Shown here piece by piece: positions 15,309 to 21,065 of a stretch of 21,065 nucleotides of DNA; the first letter of the stretch is position 1, and the number at the start of each line of letters is the position of its first letter. Where the stretch lies: assembly GCA_025800435.1 (NCBI GenBank), contig JAOXRV010000605.1:1-21065 (forward strand). Reading direction: 5' to 3'. Source of the stretch: Cellvibrionaceae bacterium (lineage in GTDB: Bacteria; Pseudomonadota; Gammaproteobacteria; Pseudomonadales; Cellvibrionaceae). The position numbers and the translations under genes are program-made. The notes below the pieces were generated by a model. It saw nothing but the letters and a program-made list of their open reading frames with translations, was not told the origin of the DNA and made no database searches.

Positions 15309-17471
15309 CTAGAAAGACCAGCTCAGCTCCAGCCCAAGGGTTCGGGGTTGGGCGATGGGCGCATATACCACGCCATCGTTGCCAAATAAAAAGTTTTGGT
15401 AGGCAAGCCCGGCGGCGTAGCGCTTATTGGTGGCATTTTCCACATATAGGCGCGCCCCCAGGCCACCCTGTTTAAAGCTGAGCGAGGCATCCCACAATTG
15501 CATGGCCTGGCGATAAACACTGTTATCATTGCTTAACGCGGCTTTACCCAAGCCGTGCATTTCTATGCGCGCCGACCAGTTGTCATTAAACTGGTACTGG
15601 CCACTGAGGGAAATGTCGTATTTGGGAATCATCTTGGTGTCGTTACCCGCGTAGCTAATGCTCGGCCCAAAATCGTAGGTTTGGTAGCTGGAATCGACAT
15701 AGCCCAGGCCCAGGCGCAAGTTCAGTTGTTCGTTCACTTGGTAATCCAACTCCAACTCAACGCCTTTGCTCTCAACACTGGCATCGGAGTTAATTAAGGT
15801 GGTAGATAATACCGAACCGTCTGGGGCGGTAAGAATATTAATTTCCTGCCAGGACGAGGCATCAATATAGAACACCGCAGCGGCCAGGAATAAACGCTGA
15901 TTCAATAAATTAAGCTTGGTGCCTATTTCGTAAGACCACAGCTCTTCGGCCCCGTAGCTGCCGGAGCGGCGGTCAATATCTTCGCCTTTGTCGCCCGCCA
16001 CCAAATTGTAACCGCCGGGCAAATAGCCTTTTGAGACGGTGGCGTACACCTGGCCAATGTCATCCAGCTGATAGGAAAGGGATAACTTGGGCAGCAGTAT
16101 TGTGTCCTCGACATCTTTATTCAAAGCGACGTAGTTAAATACAAGGCCAGGCCCCACCACCAAGCTGCCCGCTTGCTGCTGAATATCCGCCTCGGCGCGG
16201 TCGTAGCGCAGCCCCGCTTCCAGCTTAAGTTTGTCGGCCAGGGGCAGCTGCAGGTGAACAAATGCAGACAGGTCTTGGTTTTCGGTAAACTGTTCGGGTG
16301 CGTATTGGTATTGGTCTAAGCCCCCAGGCCCCAGTAAGGTGCTCAATTGCCGGGTGAGTGATTCGCGGTAATAGGCAAGGCCCAGCATATAGTTCAGTTG
16401 GCTATCGTCACGCTGGCTGCTGAGCCGGGTTTCAACAGACCAAAATTCGCGGTCACCACGGCCGCCACCGGCGGTGAAGGGCGCGGCGGTTAAATCCAGG
16501 TCGGTGCCCACCGAGCTGTCATCTATCCGGCGGTAAGCGAACACCATATCCACACCGTGTTCGTCCAAATCGTACTGGTAGGAAAGGCCCAGCCCCCACT
16601 CAGTCTCATCGGTATTTTTGGGCGCATCGTTAGCGATATCGTATTTGCCAACCTCTACATTGGCGTTATAGCCCGAGGCGTATAGGCGATTGTAGTCTTG
16701 GTAATTCAGCGCCGGGAACTCTTGCTCATACAGGCCGGGTGCGCTCAGTTCATTGTACAGCAGGTGCAGGTTAAGCTCAGAGGCTTCACCGGTATAGCGC
16801 AGCTTGGCGTTGAGGTTTATATCTTCGATCTCGCCTGGCTCGTTGATGGAGCTGGTGATATTGCGAATATAGCTGTCGCCTTTTTCAATATCCAAACTGA
16901 CGCTGGCACTGAGCTGCTCACTCAAGGGGCCGGCCAGGTAGGCACCGGCCAGGTAGCTTTGGCGGCCGGCAAAGGTTTCAATCGCGGTGTAGATATCGGC
17001 GCTGGTGGTATCGGCCTGGCGGCTTCTAATTACAATCACCCCGGCGTCGGCGTTAGCGCCATAGAGCATACTTTGTGGGCCGCGCAAAATTTCAATTTGC
17101 TCGCTGTTTTTAATACTGATTGAACCTGGGTCGCGGTAGGGAATACCGTCGACGTAAAGTGCGGCGCGGTTAACAATAAATGGGTTGGATTCAATTCCGC
17201 GAATGGAAATATAACTGCCGCCAACCTGACCCAGCTGACTGATCGAAACATTGGGGCTCAGCTCGTCGATATCGCGCAAGTCGTTAATGCCCGCCGCACG
17301 AATCAGCGCCCGATCCAGCAAGGTTACTGAACTTGGAATTTCCATTAAGGTTTGTTCGAGCTTCGAGCCAATTACCGTAATTTCTTCGATGGTGTTCGCC
17401 TCGGCGAAACAGGCGGGTACAGACAGACAGGCCAGCACCGCAGCGATGGGCCTAAGATGGGTTTGCAACAT
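15309..17471 (-). CDS. TonB-dependent outer-membrane receptor, FyuA-like, probable ferric siderophore uptake
   Basis: The 720-residue protein begins with a signal peptide (about 1-24, IAAVLACLSVPACFAEA). It is followed by a TonB box-like EEITVIGS and a plug domain (about 30-150) with ILRGPQSMLYGANADAGVIVI. The rest is a 22-strand barrel pattern ending in the aromatic C-terminal residue of LELSWSF. The barrel segment KGYLPGGYNLV and plug order resemble FyuA/FptA-type receptors. It would import a ferric siderophore, or possibly another chelate, using TonB energy. No exbB, exbD, tonB or siderophore biosynthesis genes are in the window, so uptake of a siderophore made by others is likely. A near-perfect Fur box overlaps the promoter. 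The AraC regulator gene lies upstream in the same direction. Confidence 0.9.
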   Translation of the reverse strand: MLQTHLRPIAAVLACLSVPACFAEANTIEEITVIGSKLEQTLMEIPSSVTLLDRALIRAAGINDLRDIDELSPNVSISQLGQVGGSYISIRGIESNPFIVNRAALYVDGIPYRDPGSISIKNSEQIEILRGPQSMLYGANADAGVIVIRSRQADTTSADIYTAIETFAGRQSYLAGAYLAGPLSEQLSASVSLDIEKGDSYIRNITSSINEPGEIEDINLNAKLRYTGEASELNLHLLYNELSAPGLYEQEFPALNYQDYNRLYASGYNANVEVGKYDIANDAPKNTDETEWGLGLSYQYDLDEHGVDMVFAYRRIDDSSVGTDLDLTAAPFTAGGGRGDREFWSVETRLSSQRDDSQLNYMLGLAYYRESLTRQLSTLLGPGGLDQYQYAPEQFTENQDLSAFVHLQLPLADKLKLEAGLRYDRAEADIQQQAGSLVVGPGLVFNYVALNKDVEDTILLPKLSLSYQLDDIGQVYATVSKGYLPGGYNLVAGDKGEDIDRRSGSYGAEELWSYEIGTKLNLLNQRLFLAAAVFYIDASSWQEINILTAPDGSVLSTTLINSDASVESKGVELELDYQVNEQLNLRLGLGYVDSSYQTYDFGPSISYAGNDTKMIPKYDISLSGQYQFNDNWSARIEMHGLGKAALSNDNSVYRQAMQLWDASLSFKQGGLGARLYVENATNKRYAAGLAYQNFLFGNDGVVYAPIAQPRTLGLELSWSF

Positions 17472-17504
17472 AGAATTTTACCAATAGAACAGCGGCCAAA
17501 AAGA

Positions 17505-17519
17505 TGAGAATAATTATCA
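17505..17519 (-). promoter_or_regulatory. Fur box upstream of the TonB-dependent receptor
   Basis: The plus-strand sequence TGAGAATAATTATCA matches the 7-1-7 Fur consensus TGATAATNATTATCA at 13 of 14 defined positions. It covers the predicted -10 element of the receptor promoter, the typical arrangement for iron-dependent repression. Confidence 0.8.
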
Positions 17520-17541
17520 CCTCAGTGGCCGAGGGGAACAA
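17513..17541 (-). promoter_or_regulatory. Predicted promoter of the TonB-dependent receptor
   Basis: On the minus strand TTGTTC (17536-17541) and GATAAT (17513-17518) are 17 bases apart. The -10 is good (5 of 6) and the -35 weak (3 of 6), which fits a promoter needing an activator such as the neighbouring AraC protein. Confidence 0.55.
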
Positions 17542-17617
17542 TCCCAGCCGCTTTAGCTATCGGGAGTATTATTTATCGTATCGGGCGGTTATGGCGAAAA
17601 AATCGCCACTGGCCAAC

Positions 17618-18502
17618 TTAGTCGTCTTGGGCCTGGCGGCACATGTCGCGGGCGGCTATGCCGTAACGCTGTTGGAATTTGCGGCTGAAATAAGGCAGTG
17701 AGTAGCCCACCTGGTCGGCAGCCTGGGAGACGCTAAAGCCCTGCTCCAGCAGCTGTAAAGATAAGGCCATGCGCTGCTGGTGCTGGTACTCGCCCACCGA
17801 AACCCCATAGGCCTGGCGAAAATAGGCGCTCAAAGAGCGCACATTTAAACCCACGGCCTGAGCCAATTCAGTCAGGCTTGGGGGCTTGGCCAAGTTTTGG
17901 TCGATTAGGCTCTTGGCCTTGTCGAGCTGGTGCTGCAAATGTTGTTTAAGCTTGGGCTGGCGCCGGGCGGTGCTCTCGCTTAATTGGGCCAGCAGCTCGT
18001 AGGCCCTGGCCTCGCCCGCCAGCTCAAGGGCATCGGTCTGTTGCCAATCTTCAAATGGTGCGCAGAGCCGGTTAACCACCGACGCTTGGCAGCGGCTGGA
18101 GGCATAAAACGGTTTATTGGAGGGGATTAATTGCATCAGCTTGCGCAGGGGGCTAGCCAACTGGGCAAACTGATCGTGGCATATGTACAGCCCACAGGAG
18201 GTATTCTGGCCCGCTTCCAGGTGGGTATGAAAGGTTTCCGCTAGTCCCGGCGGGCAGTAAAGAACACTCAATAGCGGGCCGTGGCCCCTGTGTTCGCCTA
18301 TGCGGGACGAGCCAACCCGAATCTTGGCAATACCTGCCCCCAAATGCAGCCCCGCTGGTAACTGGGTCTCGTAGCTGATAGGTGCTTGAACATCGTGGCA
18401 GGAGCGCCAGAACTCGCCCAGGGAAGTGCTTACCGATTGAAACCGAGAATTGCCCGGCTCAATTAACTGGTCGATTTCGGCTATCTGTTCTACTTCATTC
18501 AT
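17618..18502 (-). CDS. AraC-family transcriptional regulator of the PchR/YbtA type
   Basis: The protein has an N-terminal effector domain without a recognisable cupin motif. Its C-terminal AraC DNA-binding domain has two helix-turn-helix units: SLTELAQAVGLNVRSLSAYF (about 209-228) and VSQAADQVGYSLPYFSRKF (about 258-276, numbered from the chosen start). I choose the ATG at 18502 (294 residues, close to PchR's 296). The frame is open to an ATG at 18580, but that one abuts the Fur box and would leave about 8 bases of leader from the predicted promoter. A GTG at 18517 is a third option. PchR-type regulators bind a ferric siderophore and activate the cognate receptor gene, which fits the receptor next door. 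Confidence 0.85.
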   Translation of the reverse strand: MNEVEQIAEIDQLIEPGNSRFQSVSTSLGEFWRSCHDVQAPISYETQLPAGLHLGAGIAKIRVGSSRIGEHRGHGPLLSVLYCPPGLAETFHTHLEAGQNTSCGLYICHDQFAQLASPLRKLMQLIPSNKPFYASSRCQASVVNRLCAPFEDWQQTDALELAGEARAYELLAQLSESTARRQPKLKQHLQHQLDKAKSLIDQNLAKPPSLTELAQAVGLNVRSLSAYFRQAYGVSVGEYQHQQRMALSLQLLEQGFSVSQAADQVGYSLPYFSRKFQQRYGIAARDMCRQAQDD

Positions 18503-18580
18503 AGCGCTTACCACTTGGTGTTTGACTCCCCGAGCAGGGTTGTTGGCAACAGCCCAAAGCCCCTTGGCGAGTTTTGCCAT

Positions 18581-18595
18581 TGAGAATTATTGTCA
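18581..18595 (-). promoter_or_regulatory. Fur box upstream of the AraC regulator
   Basis: The plus-strand sequence TGAGAATTATTGTCA matches the 7-1-7 Fur consensus at 12 of 14 positions and shares the half-site TGAGAAT with the box at 17505. It begins right at the downstream edge of the regulator's predicted -10. Confidence 0.7.
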
Positions 18596-18623
18596 TTATG
18601 CCATTGCGTTCTGTCTAATCCAA
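18595..18623 (-). promoter_or_regulatory. Predicted promoter of the AraC regulator
   Basis: On the minus strand TTGGAT (18618-18623) and CATAAT (18595-18600) are separated by 17 bases. Transcription would begin near 18588, inside the Fur box, giving a leader of about 86 bases to the ATG at 18502. Confidence 0.5.
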
Positions 18624-18918
18624 TTCAGTCAAGTTCATGACGAGGGTTAAGCAGGTCGTTGAAGCGGGGCTCTCGGCCAGCCGTGTGGTTGGACTGACAC
18701 CTTGCGCCTAACCGGCGTTGTTCATATTGGAGTCGGATTAATTAAAGATTAAGCAAAAGATGTCGACACAAGGGTTAAGTTGCTTTGTAAAGCGATAATC
18801 TGAACCGAACAGAGTGATAGGCATAGGATTTGCAAGGCATCTATCTTGATACCCAGGTAGTACCAGTGTTTTCAAGTCTAACTAATAGACCATATATAAC
18901 TGTGTAATAGGTTTAAAT

Positions 18919-20571
18919 ATGAAGATTAACGTAAGACAGGCAATTCAAATTTATACCGCTTTTGCCATCATACTAATATGCGTTCCCATTTATTTTCTAT
19001 ACCTTGCAAATCAGAAAGGTTTAACGACCTTGCAAGATAACAATGAAGTCTACTCCAACTTATTACTTCAGCTCTCAACAATTGATAGCGAGTTGCGAAA
19101 CTCAAGATTTCATGCTTATGCAGGGTTTATGCACGATTCCAATCTAAGTGTAGCGCACTATCACGCGCACCCGTATGAGCTACATATTGACGCAGTGGAA
19201 AAAAATCTAAAAAGCGCCGATGAAGCATGGAAAATTGTGCTGTCAAGGGCCGATACAACTCAAGCAGAATACAACATAATTAGTCTTAAAGACCAGTATG
19301 ATGCCTACATGATGGCTGCGGCTAGACCTGTTCTTCAAGCAATGAAAACCCGAGATTGGGATTCGATAGTTAAGCTTATAACGGCAGCCATTCCGGAATA
19401 CGCTGAGTTTTCTAACTCAATATCAGATATCCAAGCAAAAATCAGTTCCGATACACAGAATAAATATGACCAATATCAGATTGACATAGAAGAATTTTCT
19501 ACAACCCTCTATATATGCTATGCAATACTGGTTTCCATTTTTGCTATTTTTTCCTTGTGGGCCGCTAGAAAGCTCCTAGGTCCATTGAAACAAAGCACCA
19601 GTGCTGCCGAGAAAATCTCCGCTGGGGATTTAACCTCAAACGGGTTTGAGCAAAGGCATGATGAATTTGGCTTGCTACAAGATGCAATGGACAGAATGCG
19701 CTTACAGTTAGTGACCATGATCAGTAAAATAAAAGATGAATCTAAAATCATATCTGGCCAAAGTGTCGACTTGAAGAAAATATCGAAGACGGTTGAAGGC
19801 AGTGTTTCTCAGCAAAAGGGAAGGCTGACTAGCGCCACCAACGAGCTTGACAGCCTTTCAGGGTACATTGAAGATATATCGACAAGCACTGAAAATACAA
19901 ATATGAAGGCCATTGAAGCCCAGGAGTTCTCGCGTCTAAATGCTGAACGTGTTGGTGAAGCAGAATCTGGAATAATGGGAGTATCTGAGAAACTGCTGGA
20001 AACTAGCTCTAAAGTAGAAGACCTGTCTAATAAGGTTGAAGAAATTGGCGGCATAACGGACGTTATTCAAGACGTTGCGTCGCAGACAAATCTACTGGCG
20101 TTAAATGCGGCAATTGAAGCCGCCCGGGCGGGAGAGCAGGGCCGCGGGTTTGCTGTTGTAGCAGATGAGGTTCGAGGTTTGGCCGAAACCACAACACAAT
20201 CGGTCGATAAAATATCAAAAATGATATCGAGTATACAACACAATGCCTTGAAAACGGTTGAGAGCATGCGGGCAAGTTGTGAAATGACTGAATCGGTAGT
20301 TAGTGTTACTCAAGCCACTAAATCTTCAATAGAAGAGGTTAATCAAAAAACCTCCACAGTGAAAAGCCTAGTATCGGAAATTAACAGCGCCTTAGATGAG
20401 CAAAAATCTTCCTCAATAGAACTCTCAAAGGACATGGAAACAATATCGCAGCTTTCAAATGAGAACGATCTACTGGTTTCTAACCTATCAAAAGCTTCAG
20501 ATGATTTGCTTTCAATATCTGATCAACTTGGCACAGCGGTATCTGGCTTTAAAATACCTGAAGAAAAATAA
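18919..20571 (+). CDS. Methyl-accepting chemotaxis protein (transmembrane)
   Basis: The 550-residue receptor has a first membrane helix at about residues 9-29 and a periplasmic, mainly helical sensor domain of about 160 residues (four-helix-bundle length). A second membrane helix is at about 195-217, then a HAMP domain (about 218-270) with LLGPLKQSTSAAEKISAGDL. The cytoplasmic signalling hairpin has its tip at residues 385-419, with the nearly invariant QTNLLALNAAIEAARAGEQ and GRGFAVVADEVR. It would pass ligand binding to CheA/CheW. The C-terminus (FKIPEEK) has no CheR-docking pentapeptide. No che or flagellar genes are nearby, so it is an orphan receptor with unknown ligand. The gene is much A+T-richer than the housekeeping genes (18 G+C of 60 at 19441-19500), suggesting transfer. 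Confidence 0.95.
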   Translation: MKINVRQAIQIYTAFAIILICVPIYFLYLANQKGLTTLQDNNEVYSNLLLQLSTIDSELRNSRFHAYAGFMHDSNLSVAHYHAHPYELHIDAVEKNLKSADEAWKIVLSRADTTQAEYNIISLKDQYDAYMMAAARPVLQAMKTRDWDSIVKLITAAIPEYAEFSNSISDIQAKISSDTQNKYDQYQIDIEEFSTTLYICYAILVSIFAIFSLWAARKLLGPLKQSTSAAEKISAGDLTSNGFEQRHDEFGLLQDAMDRMRLQLVTMISKIKDESKIISGQSVDLKKISKTVEGSVSQQKGRLTSATNELDSLSGYIEDISTSTENTNMKAIEAQEFSRLNAERVGEAESGIMGVSEKLLETSSKVEDLSNKVEEIGGITDVIQDVASQTNLLALNAAIEAARAGEQGRGFAVVADEVRGLAETTTQSVDKISKMISSIQHNALKTVESMRASCEMTESVVSVTQATKSSIEEVNQKTSTVKSLVSEINSALDEQKSSSIELSKDMETISQLSNENDLLVSNLSKASDDLLSISDQLGTAVSGFKIPEEK

Positions 20572-20672
20572 ATTCTAGCGCGTCCTCAAGTAATAAGTGC
20601 AATTTAACCCGAAGTCCTCGTGCCGGTTCACGGTGGCTCTGCTTTTTGGGTTGATTTGCAACAGTCCCCTAA

Positions 20673-20710
20673 ACAATAGCTGGCGTGGCCAGCTATTGTG
20701 TTGCTTTTTT
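20673..20710 (+). terminator. Strong intrinsic terminator downstream of the chemotaxis receptor gene
   Basis: ACAATAGCTGGC (20673-20684) and GCCAGCTATTGT (20688-20699) form a perfect 12-bp stem with a 3-base loop. Six T follow at 20705-20710. The stem contains the stop codon of the convergent gene at 20693, and the T-run encodes its Lys-Lys codons. On the minus strand no T-run follows, so it acts in one direction. Confidence 0.8.
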
Positions 20711-21065
20711 CCCCTCTGGTAGCTGTATATCCACCCACACCAAGCGGTGATCGGAAGAGGCCTTGCGGTCTTTTACCAGGTGTTGGTTTGGTTCAGTTTG
20801 GGTGGGCCAAAACACGCCGGATGCTTGTACTTTAAGCTGCTTGGATGGCAATACATAATCGGCGCGCATGCCCCAGAAGGCGGTGTGGCTGGCACTGTTG
20901 GGGTTGTCTGGTTTGTTATCGCGACCGCCCTGGCTTTGCGGGACCGGGTCTGGCGCCAGTTTAGGGTGCTCCAATAACTGGCTGATGGCGCTCGGGTGGG
21001 CACTGCCTTCGACCGGGCTGGCGTTGAGGTCGCCGGCAATAATAAAGGCCGCGCCACCAGCCAAG
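20693..21065 (-). CDS. Endonuclease/exonuclease/phosphatase family protein (3' part only)
   Basis: The gene is cut by the right window edge; the visible 123 residues are its C-terminal part. FIIAGDLNASP carries the conserved Asp and Asn of the EEP active site. MRADYVLPS and SSDHRLVWVDI carry the family's second Asp and the catalytic Asp-His pair near the C-terminus. Members cleave phosphodiester or phosphate bonds in nucleic acids, lipids or small molecules; the substrate is not predictable here. The tail after the domain is short (QLPEGKKATQ). The first in-frame TTG at the edge is not a true start. Confidence 0.88.
   Translation of the reverse strand, partial: LAGGAAFIIAGDLNASPVEGSAHPSAISQLLEHPKLAPDPVPQSQGGRDNKPDNPNSASHTAFWGMRADYVLPSKQLKVQASGVFWPTQTEPNQHLVKDRKASSDHRLVWVDIQLPEGKKATQ

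Larger units (their letters stand above)
18581..18918. other. 338-base spacer between the divergent AraC and chemotaxis-receptor genes
   Basis: The left end holds the regulator's Fur box and promoter. The remainder (18624-18918) has no supported gene. TATAAC (18895-18900) could be a -10 for the chemotaxis gene but has only a poor -35 (TTCAAG, 18871-18876) at 18 bases. The ribosome site before 18919 is weak (ATAGG). No proper flagellar sigma28 promoter was found. Confidence 0.55.

Noticed and set aside
18775..18798. Possible flagellar sigma28 promoter (TTAAGTT and GCGATAA) before the chemotaxis gene
   Set aside because: The -10 half is close to consensus, but the spacing to the -35 half is several bases too short.
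1..21065. CRISPR array, integron attC sites, transposase or integrase
   Set aside because: No regularly spaced repeats, no attC core motifs and no recombinase-like protein were seen on either strand.

Overview
The window is a chromosomal segment of a gammaproteobacterium, probably a marine heterotroph; Cellvibrionales-like is a guess from the protein flavour. The ATP synthase, GlmU and GlmS proteins are close to the Escherichia coli versions as I recall them. The core is a complete F0F1 ATP synthase operon, atpIBEFHAGDC (2870-10079), with a sigma70-type promoter (TTGAAT-17-TATAAT) about 190 bases upstream and a GNRA-loop terminator after atpC. It is followed by glmU and glmS, which make UDP-GlcNAc precursors. 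This atp-glmU-glmS order is common in gammaproteobacteria. Upstream, the usual rsmG-parA-parB genes are absent. Their place is taken by a medium-chain acyl-CoA synthetase gene (ACSM/MACS type) and a divergent PaaI-type hotdog thioesterase. Left of these, the first ~130 bases look like the 3' part of a structured RNA with its own terminator.

At the 3' end of glmS the attTn7-type sequence is intact. Immediately downstream lies a visibly A+T-richer two-gene cassette (13454-15231): an ABC/OLD-like AAA ATPase and a DUF4276 protein, joined by an ATGA start/stop overlap. The pair resembles a split ATPase-plus-TOPRIM module, as in OLD-family and PARIS-type anti-phage systems. It is the best candidate here for a poorly described system.

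Next comes an iron-uptake locus on the minus strand: a FyuA-like TonB-dependent receptor and an AraC-family regulator of the PchR/YbtA type. Each is preceded by a near-consensus Fur box overlapping or abutting a recognisable promoter, so both are probably iron-repressed. The regulator probably senses a ferric siderophore and activates the receptor gene.

The right end holds an orphan, A+T-rich methyl-accepting chemotaxis protein with a strong terminator. That terminator's stem contains the stop codon of a convergent endonuclease/exonuclease/phosphatase-family gene, which runs off the window. No CRISPR array, tRNA, rRNA, transposase or integrase was seen.
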